NCBI GenBank assembly: GCA_030737875.1
Contig: CM060915.1
Span: 628,372,786 to 628,436,785 of the forward strand
Direction: 5' to 3'
DNA: 64,000 nt
Source of the DNA: Allium sativum
Taxonomy: Eukaryota; Streptophyta; Magnoliopsida; Asparagales; Amaryllidaceae
Shown here: piece after piece, positions 13,082 to 24,764 of the stretch
Layout of the letters: every line of letters starts with the position of its first letter
Numbering within the stretch: the stretch's first letter is position 1
Notes under the pieces: model-generated
The model's input: only the letters and a program-made list of their open reading frames with translations
Databases searched by the model: none
What the model was told of the DNA's origin: nothing
Position numbers and translations under genes: made by a program

Positions 13082-13491
13082 GAAGTCTAGCATTATTTAG
13101 AGCCCTTAGATGAACTAGGAGTCCATCAGAACCACCCAGCTCAAATACACATCATCCGGCCACTCAAAAGAAGACACATCATCATAAAACACTCCAGAAT
13201 TCTGTGCTGGATCAGTATGGGCGCAGTTGGCAGGTGCGCCAGTGCAATTTTGTACCAGCGCACTTGTGAAGTGCGCCAGTGCATTCTGGTCGACTTCCGA
13301 TTTTTCTGCCAAACTTCGTTCGTCCATATCTTCTTCATACTCTATCCGTTTTACGCAAACTTGCACTCTATCTCAAGCAGAATTCCGGGACGAATGCAAT
13401 GGTGTAACCCATTTCATCTAATTCTTCTTTTAATAATTAACTATTCTTTAATTATCTCTTATGTCCCGTTTTAAAATTACGGGGTGTTACA

Positions 13492-13506
13492 TTTCCCCCT
13501 ACTTAA
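13492..13506 (-). other. Polypurine tract next to TL LTR A
   Basis: On the minus strand AAGTAGGGGGAAA directly precedes the LTR start, and GGGGACGAAATC lies just upstream. This marks LTR A as the 3' LTR of interior 1. Confidence 0.85.
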
Positions 13507-13589
13507 AGGATTTCGTCCCCGAAATCTTCAAGTTAGGAGGAACATATATCCTAACATCCAACATCCATCTATTCAACCATTCAATCACA

Positions 13590-13594
13590 TGCGT
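13590..13594. other. Target site duplication of GL2, left copy (TGCGT)
   Basis: TGCGT here pairs with GGCGT at 41477-41481. The unoccupied site is present in interior 2 of TL (around 47625-47640), which reads CACAGGCGTCCATT, so the left copy carries one substitution. Confidence 0.88.
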
Positions 13595-14642
13595 TGTAAT
13601 GACCCGCATTGGTAGAGGTATTATAATTAATTTATTTAATTATATAAATGGTGAATTAAAGGATTTAATGGTCGTGGAATTTAATAACTGGGAATATTTA
13701 ATTAAAATAATAAATTAAATAATATATTTAATTCATGAATAATCAAAATTATTGGAAATCACAATATTCTGTGAACGGGGTCGTCCCTAAGATTTAATTC
13801 AGCTTAGAGTTGAATTATATTGACGAATATATTCAATAGACGACAGTTTGAACATAGAATTTTAATATAATTAAAATAGAGCTCGAAATGGCGCTGCAGT
13901 TCGCTATTTGGCGATTTGAACTTCAAATGAATGTACAGGATTCGTTTTAAGTCGGATTTCTGTGAAACAAGAAACGTGTGGAGCTGGTGAAGTATATCTT
14001 TCTAGTGGAAGAGAAATATATGGATTTCGTCGTGTAGATTTTGAAATATGTCCAAATCAAATTTTAAAATAGTCGCTATAGAATCGTTTATCGACCATAA
14101 CGATTTATTCGATATAACTAGAGATCGGGTTTGAATTTAGATAAGGTTATTTTGTGAAATAGTGATAATTTAATTTTTAGAATTTTACGGTAATTTTTAA
14201 TTAATTAAATAAGTAACTTTTTATTTGGAGTATTTCGCACCCTGTAATCAACATTTTGAAGTTTCAGAATATGAGTCCATCTACCGGTATTATTATATTT
14301 TTACGATCACGGCACATTACTCGATTTAATGATATGTTCATATCAGTGCATGGACAAACGGAGTTTTGCGTAATGGGGTACTCTCAAATATAACTTTTGA
14401 AATTGAATGTACAATGCCATTTCCCTTGATAAACGGTTTCCGCCTTTTCACTCAGGGCAGCTAAAATGGAATCATCACATCAAATAATACCGTATATGAT
14501 GTTGTTTATTATCAGTCATAAAACATTCATATATACATAAATATGATGCCGTTCTATTTTACTTGGCAAGTAAGGTATTTGGATAGGATTGAAATGAACC
14601 ACGTCCTCAACTTAAATCATCATAAATATCTCCACCCTTTTG

Positions 14643-14649
14643 TATATAA
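14643..14649 (+). promoter_or_regulatory. TATA box of GL2 5' LTR
   Basis: TATATAA followed by TTACCCCCTC, 1,048 bp into the LTR. The 3' LTR has the same at 21958-21964. Confidence 0.6.
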
Positions 14650-16086
14650 TTACCCCCTCTTTCACAATCGTTAAGACCTAATTTCTTTCTACAGCAAAAC
14701 ATTTGAGCCGCCACTTCTCTTATAATCTACAGCAAACAAAAAAAATCAAAAGCTAGCTTCTTTGAATTCGTTTTCTCTTCGACTACCTATGCGAATTTGC
14801 TCGGTTCGAACCATATTGTTTTCGATGCAGAAGAACGACGAAGCCTAGGGCTGCGATGTGAGGCCTGAACGGTGAACGCTGGGTCGAGGCGAAGGCGTTG
14901 TGGGGTTTATAGGTGAAAGGCGCATCGACTGATGAAGTTGGAGGGGATTTCCTCACAAAAAGGGTCACGACTTTCTCAGAGCAGTAAAAGGGAAGTTCTG
15001 GTGATTTAAACGGGTTGGCTTTAACAGAAACGAGGGAACCGGTTTGCATGAAAAGGAGAAGGGGACGAGAAGGTGGGTAGTGCGGGATTACTGAACTCGT
15101 GAGGGCAGTAGCATGTGGATTTTGGGGAGTTCGAAGTGCTTGCCGTAAGGGTGAAAAGGTGGAGTTTATTGTAGCTCGAAGGGTATATTCTGGTGGGTTC
15201 GGATTTGAAGTAGGAGACGCTGTAACTTGGCCTTGAAAGTGTGATTTTAGTTCGTGAGTTACTGGTTGACGTCAAGTTGTATTTCGAGTTAATGAATTTT
15301 GCTTGTTTTATTGTGGAGTGGTTTACCGGTTCGAATCACGATGGTGTAACGCTGCAACTTGCATGTGAGGAGAAGTAAGGCGTGAAGGGAGATATTGTTT
15401 TGGAGGGTTGAGGTACTGGAATGGTTAAGGTTATGTATTGAGGAAGATACGGTGAAAGGTACGGTGATGAGGAGTAGCAGCTGCGGATTTTGTTTCAGGA
15501 ACCGCTGTTCTTTTTGGGTATGCACACTTTTTGTTCGCTCTTTTCAAATCAGCGTGCCTGGCGTATAAGCAAGTGGAACCTGATGGTGATGGGCGTGGTG
15601 AGATCGGGATGGCGGAGAGTTGGTGTTGCCTGTGATGTCGACAGTGTGAAAGGGAGTTGAAGAGAGAAAGTTTGGTTATGGTTGTGTGGAATTCAATGAA
15701 GTAGTGATGGAGTTGGATCCAAGAAAAGCATGACCATGGTTTGGATGGTTGAGGAGAAAGTTTCGGAACTAACTGGGAGGAGACAAAGAAGAGGACGGGT
15801 CTGGTATTTTGGGAGTGGGGTGTTGGGCTCAAGACAAGAGTTAAGGCCCACTAAAGTAAAAATCCAAGTTTTTGTTTAATTTAATTGTGTGTTAACTTCT
15901 AATTAGTATAACTTTATTATACATGATCAGAATTGAGCAAAACAAGATCCGACGGGATCGTATGGACGGTGGCTACACCATGGAACTGACGGGGAGCGAA
16001 TCGAGGCTCGTTACAATTTATGGCGAAATAAATTGTTCGTCGTAGTCAAATAACGCAAACCGTTATTCAACGGTTAACGCGCAAAT

Positions 16087-16101
16087 GTGAGTAAGACTCA
16101 C
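16087..16101 (+). promoter_or_regulatory. GTGAGT/ACTCAC palindrome, GL2 leader
   Basis: GTGAGT AAG ACTCAC, a 6-base stem that also matches a plant splice donor (GTGAGT). The 3' LTR copy is 23402-23416. GL1 and the two GL1-like LTRs have other palindromes with the same outer bases. Confidence 0.55.
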
Positions 16102-16958
16102 CAACTCTGAATATTTCTATTTTTACAGTGTATTCTTAGAACTGTTAAAAATTGTCTGTTTGATTGTGTGTTGACCGATTGATTGAACTGCTAGTCAGTT
16201 AGTGGAAATTATATATATAAGTATATAATTATATATATATATAAAAAAAACCGTTAAATATTTATATATTGATGCTGTTATCAGAATAATCCGTACTGAA
16301 CTGAAAGTGATGTTGATTTTATTGTGTAACATCTGTGATGCAGGAAGACATGTTGGAGGAATCCGACTGGATTCCTCAACAGTTATTTTATTGTTTTTCA
16401 TATATTGTTATATGATGTGATATAAAATCTATGGGCGATTATATGTGCTTGGACGATATTGAACATCGTGATTTGATATGATTGAATACCATAACATACC
16501 GGAATGTAGATAAGGGTATTTTCAAAGTGATATTGAAAATAGCATATTTATAAAATGGGATATTTATAAATAAGAGATATTTATAAAGTGGAATATTTAT
16601 AAATAATAAATGTCTATAAATTGGAATATTTATAAAGAGGTGATATTCAAAAAGGAAATAATTACAAACCATTTTCTTTTTGAATGGAAAGGCCTGTGTG
16701 GCTGGTTTGGGGATTTTCCCGATGCTCCTGATACAAAGGAGGTTATGGCGAATTTTCCCGGGAATTTAAGGAGTTAGAATATTTCAAGAATAAATTTGAA
16801 AGGGAAATATTTGTAAACCATTTACAAATAGAATTGGAATGGGAACATTATAAAAAGGAAATCATTTTTAAAGTGTAGAACCGTTATTTAAAAGTAAATC
16901 TTTTCAAATGAATAAAACGTTGTTAAAAAGGAAATCTTTATAAAGTGAATAAAGTTAA

Positions 16959-17300
16959 TCGAATATAGACATTCGAAAGGAGTTAATCGAATATGGTATT
17001 CAAAGTTAGTTAATCGAATATGGTATTCGAAGTTAGTTAATCGAATATGGTATTCGAAGTTAGTTAATCGAATATAGACATTCGAAAGGAGTTATCGATG
17101 TTAGTTTCATCGAAAGGAGTTATCGATTATAGTTTAATCGAAGTGAGATTTTCAAATATGAGATATTTGAAAAGGAAGAGTTATCGAATATTAGTTATTC
17201 GAAGAGAGATTATCGAATATCGTTTATTCGAGAAGAAGTTAATCAAATATAGGTTATTCGAAGAAGAGTTAATCAAATAGAGATTTCTCGAAGAGAGTTC
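16959..17300 (+). repeat. Array of short hairpins with varying stems, GL2 5' LTR
   Basis: About ten hairpins in 340 bases. Examples: TCGAAT/ATTCGA (16959-16976), TCGATG/CATCGA (17095-17113), TCGATTA/TAATCGA (17123-17141), TTTTCAAATAT/ATATTTGAAAA (17149-17173), TCGAATA/TATTCGA (17184-17202 and 17213-17231). The 3' LTR copy is 39022-39363. The open frames that cross it are by-products. Confidence 0.88.
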
Positions 17301-18894
17301 ATCGGCAAATTCGATTATATCGAATTCGGGAAAGTACTTATACTTTTCCAGTGTTTAAATAGAGATTTATTTACTTATAAATGAATAAGTGTTAGGTTAA
17401 TTATTCACTAATAAGAATAGAAGTTATAATTAAAGTTAGATAATTCGAAAGTAGGGATTATAACGTTATCGTTATAACCAATGTTTTAAATATAGAAGTG
17501 GATTAGTAAAATTGAATCCGAGAAAGGCTTAAAGAAGTTGTTAAAGATTAAAAGATAAACTTTGACCATTTCGAAGTTATAACGTTGTTCAGTTAAGGTC
17601 TGAGAGGTAATTATACCCCAACTTGAGTGACTTCCTTCTTGACTAAGAAATGGTAAGGTTTGATCGTAAAGGAGTTTTGGAAATGTTTTCCAAACGAGAA
17701 TCAGAAATGTTTTCTGATAAAAGAAAAATAAGAATTTAGAATATAGGGAAACAGGAGATAAGTAAATAAATGAACTAAAGAGATTTATGTTAAATGATGT
17801 TTGTTCGATATAATTTCCATTTGGAAATAATATCGTTGTTTGCACACTTGTTTTTCTTTGGTAGTTAACTCACCGACTATCGAAGTTTTGACCATTTTAA
17901 CGTTGTTAATATGGAGAGACCGGTTGGATTATTATCCATAGAACCACTCTGTATTGGCATAAGCGTTGCGAATCATATATGCCAAGATAATTGAAGATGG
18001 AGTAAAATGCAAGGGCTGTCCTGTTTACAGAATAGTGCCTTCGGTTAGTCCAGTCCCAGGACAACTTGTATGGACGAAGGTCTGACAGAGTATATCCAAT
18101 GGATCGCGTAAGTTGATCTGTTCAAACGTATTCACGTTTGGTGGCGGAGGAATTCGTTTCTCTAAGCTGTATACCCGTGTTATTTTTGGATAAATCAATT
18201 TGTGATTTGGGGGGTATGACGATGTGACATTTTAAGTGAATGAAGATGGATGTCTGACAGAGTATTTCCAGAAAGGTCACGTACATTGATTTCTTCAACC
18301 GTACCAAGAGTGGAAGCGGAGAAGGAAACTTCTTTTAGCTGACACGTAATGTACTGTCGTAGACGTCAATTAGTGATTCTCAATGGATCTGATAATGTGG
18401 CATTCGAAGTGAATCTGATGTGATGATAAAGCGTAGCTTCTAGCCTCATCATCCGGTAAATGACAGAAATCGGGCAGGCAGCATAGCTAAGTCGGTCGCA
18501 CCGAAGTAGGGTGTATAATCACCTATCTAGTGAATATTCATTTGTTTCTTAAATCTATCAATGATGTCCCATATATATACGGGAACGGTTGTTGATCCCA
18601 ACCGTTGGTGATGTACATTCGATACACTCAAGCGAAATGAGTGGTCGGTCATGTGTGGCTGAGTTACAAGATGTTCTTGTTGAACTCCAGTGTATCGTTC
18701 CTAGAGTACACTGATCGGAAGGTGGTTCCATACCTTGTCATAGTTGGAAATCAATTATCCAAAACGTGCTTGCGATTTTGATTGTATACTATATATGTAG
18801 AACGTGAGATGAAAGCGTTTCCGCTAGTTGATATCTATTTGTACATAGACATTATTATAATATCAAAAGGTTTTTGATATAAAGATATTTGGAT

Positions 18895-19083
18895 TCTCAT
18901 AAGGGAAGAACCCGTTCCGTTCTGCGGTGTGGTCTTATGAGATATCGTTTACTTGTTCATATACCTGTTTAAACTATTTTACTCACACCAGTCCCATGAC
19001 TGACCCGGAGTTTACTTTGTTGTTTTCCCTAAACTCTTGGGTGCCTAATTTGTACGGGCAGTCAAGTAGTCGGGATTTTACAG
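18895..19083 (+). promoter_or_regulatory. Conserved structured module near the GL2 5' LTR end
   Basis: P1: TCTCATAAG (18895) pairs with CTTATGAGA (18934), enclosing AACCCGTTCCG and GTGTGGTC. P2: CAGTC/GACTG (18989-19002). P3: GAGTTTA/TAAACTC (19008-19036). P4: TGCC/GGCA (19042-19060). An acceptor-like TTTTACAG ends at 19083. The same order is found in GL1 (30036-30340) and GL3 (60666-60845) with altered but still complementary stems. Function unknown; candidates are RNA processing, 3' end formation or packaging. Confidence 0.75.
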
Positions 19084-19416
19084 ATATACTTGGAGAGCTT
19101 GGAGCAGGAGGCTTCAGGATTCTATAGCTATTATTATTTCCGCTGTTGTTGTTAGTGTTGTACTCTGATAAGTGCTATTGTATACATAACTGTTATATTT
19201 CAAAGTTATGTTATCTATTATATGTTATTCGTTCCGCTGTGAGGTTCGTGTTACTCTGATGTTGTGTTCTTCTTCTTCTTCTATTCTAAGTTTCTATCTT
19301 ATCTATTCTCACCTTCTAATTTCTTTCATTAATTACCGGGATTTTTCGATGTTTTGGTTATAGACGTCGAGCTTACGTCGATAACCGAAGTCCTTCAAAA
19401 TCCGGGTCGTTACAGT

Positions 19417-19428
19417 TGGTATCAGAGC
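19417..19428 (+). other. Primer-binding site of GL2
   Basis: TGGTATCAGAGC, complementary to the 3' end of plant initiator-methionine tRNA, two bases after the LTR end. Confidence 0.93.
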
Positions 19429-19470
19429 TTATGTTAAGAATTACCTTGGCTCTGCGTGACTCGGTAGAGA

Positions 19471-19489
19471 TAGGGTTAGTAATACCCTA
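19471..19489 (+). ncRNA. Hairpin with TAGTAAT loop after the GL2 primer site
   Basis: TAGGGT (19471-19476), 7-base loop TAGTAAT, ACCCTA (19484-19489), inside an outer ACTC/GAGT pair (19459-19497). GL1 has the same loop on a different stem. Likely a packaging or dimerisation type RNA element; inference only. Confidence 0.6.
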
Positions 19490-20897
19490 GATTGAGTTTG
19501 AGTGTATATATACGAGTGCGTATTTGTATTTGATATAAAAATGGTTTTATATTGTGGGGATTCATTGGTTGAGTTGTTGATGAGTTCTGGTCGATCAGTT
19601 TGATCCACTGTATCGGTAGGAGTTTAAAAACACTCGAATACGATGGGTCGACATGATATGTTTTGAAAAGAGGGTAAATTAAAATAAGTTTACCCAGAGT
19701 ATATCCTGATATAGAGGAAATATATATATTAGATATATCGGTTGTAATTATAATCAAGTAAGATTATAGTTGAACTGGTTATGTAAATAACCAACCAGAA
19801 TACATATAAGTAAAATACGTGGAATCAGATGAGTTAAATCGGAAATTTAAATCAGAATTAATTGGAATTTAAATCCTAGAAATTGGAAAAGTGTTTGAAA
19901 TTGAATCTGGATTAAATATAAGGAAATTTTAAAATCCTGGGAGATTTTAAATTGGTTTAAAGTATTGCGAAGGGTATTTGAAATATATTCCAAAGTGAAA
20001 ATGTTGGAAAATGGATTTGAAAGTGATATAGTATTGAACTCACTTCGGTAGCGGGAAAATAGATTCCGATGTTGATCATGACATCATCGGTGTTCATTTT
20101 CAAGTGTGTAAGTGACGGATTACTACCAAAGATTTTGTTTTTGAATTGTTTTGAGAAAAACAAAATTGTTTGAATCCTGCAAAGGAAAGTTTGGGTTTTG
20201 AGAAAAACCAAGCGGTTTAAAACTCCCAGGAAAAAGACAGTTTGAATTTAAAAGCAATTGAATAAAAATTCGTGGAGACAAACTGGAATGGAATCCGGTT
20301 AAGTGGAATTTGAATTGTAATAGAAAATATCAATATAAAATGGGATTTGTAACATAGAGATTTTGAAATGATATTGGGTCGGGGAGTTAAGAGTTTGAAA
20401 TTGAGATTGGAACTCAAATTGGAAATGAAGTTGGACTTGAGTATAAGCCTATGGTTTGATTTGTGGGAAAAAACAGATTGGAAATTGATTAAGATGACAA
20501 TATTATATGTGGATTGATAACAGGTGTAAGGGATAAAGTTGATATACCCGACAAAAAGGTACAAGTTTACATTTGATATAAGCATGAGATTTATGAGCCG
20601 AATTTGCAAGCCGCTTGGCTGTTTGATTTTCTTTTGGGTTGGAGATGGCCCAGAGAGGCGAGTTGGAGTTTGAGCTATTGACCAATACAAAGGAGATGCT
20701 GGCGAAATTTTTCGAAAGTTTAAAGTGTTAGAAAATTTTCAGAATTTTTGAAAATTTTAGTTAGTCGGAATGAATAAATATTTTAGTCGATATTAATTGG
20801 TTCAGTTAAAATCAGAAATAAGGGGTAAACAAATCTTAGGAATTCCAATAGATAGGGTCGTCCTCTAACTTAGCAATTTCGAGGACGAAATTATTTT

Positions 20898-20910
20898 AAG
20901 TGGGGAAGAA
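20898..20910 (+). other. Polypurine tract of GL2
   Basis: AAGTGGGGAAGAA directly before the 3' LTR start at 20911, preceded by TTTCGAGGACGAAATT, a context typical of plant chromovirus-type elements. Confidence 0.9.
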
Positions 20911-23524
20911 TGTAATGACCCGCATTGGCAGAGGTATTATAATTAATTTATTTAATTATATAAATGGTGAATTAAAGGATTTAATGGTCGTGGAATTTAA
21001 TAACTGGGAATATTTAATTAAAATAATAAATTAAATAATATATTTAATTCAGGAATAATCAGAATTATTGGAAATCACAATATTCTGTGAACGGGGTCGT
21101 CCCTAAGATTTAATTCAGCTTAGAGTTGAATTATATTGACGAATATATTCAATCGACGACAGTTTGAACATAGAATTTTAATATAATTAAAATAGAGCTC
21201 GAAATGGCGCTGCAGTTCGCTATTTGGCGATTTGAACTTCAAATGAATGTACAGGATTCGTTTTAAGTTGGATTTCTGTGAAACAAGAAACGTGTGGAGC
21301 TGGTGAAGTATATCTTTCTAGTGGAAGAGAAATATCTGGATTTCGTCGTGTAGATTTTGAGATATGTCCAAATCAAATTTTAAAATAGTCGCTATAGAAT
21401 CGTTTATCGACCATAACGATTTATTCGATATAACTAGAGATCGGGTTTGAATTTAGATAAGGTTCTTTTGTGAAATAGTGATAATTTAATTTTTAGAATT
21501 TTACGGTAATTTTTAATTAATTAAATAAGTAACTTTTTATTTGGAGTATTTCGCACCCTGTAATCAACATTTTGAAGTTTTAGAATATGAGTCCATCTAC
21601 CGGTATTATTATATTTTTACGATCACGGCACATTACTCGATTTAATGATATGTTCATATCAGTCCGTGGACAACGGAGTTTTGCGTAATGGGGTACGCTC
21701 AAATATAACTTTTGAAATTGAATGTACAATGCCATTTCCCTTGATAAACGGTTTCCGCCTTTTCACTCAGGGCAGCTAAAATGGAATCATCACACCAAAT
21801 AATACCGTATATGATGTTGTATATTATCAGTCATAAAACATTCATATATACATAAATATGATGCCGTGCTATTTTACTTGGCAAGTAAGGTATTTGGATA
21901 GGATTGAAATGAACCACGTCCTCAACTTAAATCATCATAAATATCTCCACCCTTTTGTATATAATTACCCCCTCTTTCACAATCGTTAAGACCTAATTTC
22001 TTTCTATAGCAAAACATTTGAGCCGCCACTTCTCTTATAATCTACAGCAAACAAAAAAATCAAAAGCTAGCTTCTTTGAATTCGTTTTCTCTTCGACTAC
22101 CTATGCAAATTTGCTCGGTTCGAACCATATTGTTTTCGATGCAAAAGAACGACGAAGCCTAGGGCTGCGATGTGAGGCCTGAACGGTGAACGCTGGGTCG
22201 AGGCGAAGGCGTTGTGGGGTTTATAGGTGAAAGGCACATCGACTGATGAAGTTGGAGGGGATTTCCTCACAAAAAGGGTCGCGACTTTCTCAGAGCAGTA
22301 AAAGGGAAGTTCTGGTGATTTAAACGGGTTGGCTTTAACAGAAACGAGGGAACCGGTTTGCATGAAAAGGAGAAGGGGATGAGAAGGTGGGTAGTGCGGG
22401 ATTACTGAACTCGTGAGGGCAGTAGCATGTGGATTTTGGGGAGTTCGAAGTGCTTGCCGTAAGGGTGAAAAGGTGGAGTTTACTGTAGCTCGAAGGGTAT
22501 ATTCTGGTGGGTTCGGATTTGAAGTAGGAGATGCTGTAGCTTGGCCTTGAAAGTGTGATTTTAGTTCATGAGTCACTGGTTGACGTCAAGTTGTATTTCG
22601 AGTTAATGAATTTTGCTTGTTTTATTGTGGAGTGGGTTTACCGGTTCGAATCACGATGGTGTAACGCTGCAACTTGCATGTGAGGAGAAGTAAGGCGTGA
22701 AGGGAGATATTGTTTTGGAGGGTTGAGGTACTGGAATGGTTAAGGTTATGTATTGAGGAAGATACGGTGAAAGGTACGGTGATGAGGAGTAGCAGCTGCG
22801 GATTTTGTTTTAGGAACCGCTGTTCTTTTTGGGTATGCACACTTTTTGTTCGCTCTTTTCAAATCAGCGTGCCTGGCGTATAAGCAAGTGGAACCTAATG
22901 GTGATGGGCGTGGTGAGATCGGGATGGCGGAGAGTTGGTGTTGCCTGTGATGTCGACAGTGTGAAAGGGAGTTGAAGAGAGAAAGTTTGGTTATGGTTGT
23001 GTGGAATTCAATGAAGTAGTGATGGAGTTGGATCCAAGAAAAGCACGACCATGGTTTGGATGGTTGAGGAGCAAGTTTCGGAACTAACTGGGAGGAGACA
23101 AAGAAGAGGACGGGTCTGGTATTTTGGGAGTGGGGTGTTGGGCTCAAGACAAGAGTTAAGGCCCACTAAAGTAAAAATCCAAGTTTTTGTTTAATTTAAT
23201 TGTGTGTTAACTTCTAATTAGTATAACTTTATCATACGTGATCAGAATTGAGCAAAACAAGATCCGACGGGATCGTATTGACGGTGGCTACACCATGGAA
23301 CTGACGGGGAGCGAATCGAGGCTCGTTACAATTTATGGCGAAATAAATTGTTCGTCACAGTCAAATAACGCAAGCCGTTATTCAACGGTTAACGCGCAAA
23401 TGTGAGTAAAACTCACCAACTCTGAATATTTCTATTTTTACAGTGTATTCTTAGAACTGTTAAAAATTGTCTATTTGATTGTGTGTTGACCGATTGATTG
23501 ATCTGCTAGTCAGTTAGTGGAAAT

Positions 23525-23562
<38 letters not shown>

Positions 23563-23777
23563 ATTATATATATATAAAAACCGTTAAATATTTATATATT
23601 GATGCTGTTATCAGAATAATCCGTACTGAACTGAAAGTGATGTTGATTTTATTGTGTAACATCTGTGATGCAGGGAGACAGGTTGGAGGAATCCGACTGG
23701 ATTCCTCAACAGTTATTTTATTGTTTTTCATATATTGTTATATGATGTGATATAAAATCTGTGGGCGATTATATGTG
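20911..23777 (+). repeat. GL2 3' LTR, first part
   Basis: Starts TGTAATGACCCGC and parallels 13595-16447 with scattered substitutions. It is interrupted at 23777 by GL1 inside GATTATATGTG, the uninterrupted form of which is seen at 16438-16447. The AT microsatellite (23526-23574) is longer than in the 5' LTR. Confidence 0.93.
23773..23777. other. Target site duplication of GL1, left copy (ATGTG)
   Basis: ATGTG precedes GL1 and recurs at 38506-38510. The intact site is at 16443-16447 in the 5' LTR of GL2. Confidence 0.95.
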
Positions 23778-23965
23778 TGTAACAACCCGTAAAATCTGGG
23801 CCAGTTTAAAATTTTTATTTTGGCCATTTTAGCGAATTTAGATTATTTAAAATGAATTATTTTAAATAATATCGACGAGAAATTTATTTTGAATATATTC
23901 GAACGTATATATTATACGCGTCGTCGTTAGAATATAAATAATTATATATAATTATAAATAGAATT

Positions 23966-24430
23966 GAAAATGGCGCGGTAGTTCGATAATTCGATTTCAA
24001 ACTTCAATTGAATGTACCGGGTGCAAAACAATCCGGATTTTAGTGAAACCAAAAATAATGGAATCTAATAGTGAATATCTTTCCAACGAACCCGAATGAT
24101 CAAAATTTCTTAGCGGGAATCAAAAGATATGTCCAGTTGAAAATTCTGAATAGTCGCTATGGAATTCAGGCCCTTAAAAATGGACATTTTGCAAACGACC
24201 TCGGATTTCGACGAAACCAGTTTTGTTGGGTCCGTGATGTAAAGTTATTGCTAGATTTCAAATTTCATAATTTTTCGAATCAATATGTGAGCGTGGCAAA
24301 GGAAAACGCGTTTGACCAGTTTCAGTTGATTTTAATCGACTGGAAATTGGCCATTTTTCAAACGGTCTCAGAATTTGACGAAACTAGTTTTGTTAGGACC
24401 GTATCGTCAATACGAAGCTAGAAAATATTT
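23966..24430 (+). promoter_or_regulatory. U3 core with repeated modules, GL1
   Basis: AAATGGCGCGGTAGTTCG begins a block shared with all giant LTRs here. Within it a segment of about 180 bp occurs twice in diverged form (TTTTGCAAACGACCTCGGA near 24186 and TTTTTCAAACGGTCTCAGA near 24353, each followed by GACGAAAC then TTTTGTT and GACCGT or GTCCGT). This looks like enhancer duplication. A 116-codon open frame crosses it (24071-24421), but its changes in the 61035 copy are mostly amino-acid changing, so I do not call a gene. Confidence 0.55.
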
Positions 24431-24684
24431 TTCTGGAATTTTTCTAGTTAGTATGTGACCCCGGTAATTTGAAATGTATGTTTAAAATTCAATATAGTGA
24501 TTTAAATGAAAATTCAAAAGGAAACTGATTGTAACGATCAAATCAGCTTGCGATACATATCCCATTGTATCCGGAATGGGGGTATTACGCTAGGGACGAC
24601 AGTCGTTGGATCCAATTCAAAGCCCAAACGAAAAAGCAACTTTACGGAGAATTAATTGAATAAATAATTAAATATATTTTCTTT

Positions 24685-24690
24685 TATAAA
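24685..24690 (+). promoter_or_regulatory. TATA box of GL1 5' LTR
   Basis: TATAAA followed by CAC and a poly-C run, 907 bp into the LTR. It places the transcript start just before the GC-rich leader and gives an R-U5 of about 5.9 kb. The 3' LTR copy is 32563-32568. Confidence 0.65.
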
Positions 24691-24764
24691 CACCCCCCCC
24701 CCCCCGTTACTTTCTCATTTCAGAAACAAAAAAAGGAAAAAAAAAAAAAAAAAAGAACCCCGCC

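Larger units (their letters stand above)
9356..13491 (-). repeat. TL LTR copy A (left outer LTR)
   Basis: 4,136 bp. On the minus strand it starts TGTAACACCCCG at 13491 and ends GGGGTGTTTCA at 9356. A TATA box lies at 13073-13081, so most of the LTR (about 3.7 kb) would be leader. It is longer than copies B and C mainly because a 91 bp repeat is expanded to six units (10503-11038). No gene is supported inside it. Confidence 0.92.
13595..19414 (+). repeat. GL2 5' LTR
   Basis: U3 of about 1.05 kb up to a TATA box at 14643, then a leader of about 4.7 kb. Landmarks: AAATGGCGCTGCAGTTCG core (13887), moderately GC-rich leader (14760-15840), GTGAGT/ACTCAC palindrome (16087-16101), AT microsatellite (16208-16250), hairpin array (16959-17300) and the conserved 3' module (18895-19083). 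Short open frames on the minus strand at 14783-15832 are not convincing genes. Confidence 0.93.
19415..20910 (+). other. GL2 interior, non-coding
   Basis: 1,496 bp with no open frame matching gag or pol. It has a hairpin just after the primer site (19471-19489), a palindromic hairpin (20066-20090), and words shared with the GL1 interior: CCCGACAAA..AGGTAC (about 20547), TTTATGAGCC and AGCCGCTTGGCT (about 20590-20620), and GGCGAAATTTTTC (about 20701). The two interiors are therefore homologous although the LTR sequences have diverged strongly. Confidence 0.75.

Noticed and set aside
14783..15832. Minus-strand open frames of 78-133 codons in the GL2 leader, also at 22097-23147
   Set aside because: Copies exist only because the LTR is duplicated. 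No domain, split into unrelated pieces, no support from GL1 or GL3.
19264..19285. CTT microsatellite and other short simple repeats as regulatory sites
   Set aside because: Simple low-complexity sequence with no conservation outside the GL2 pair.
24071..24421. 116-codon open frame, repeated in the 3' LTR and partly at 61394-61678
   Set aside because: It lies in U3 before the TATA box. Most differences from the 61394 copy change the amino acid, and GL3 and the 1-3661 copy do not keep the frame. Likely an open stretch by chance.
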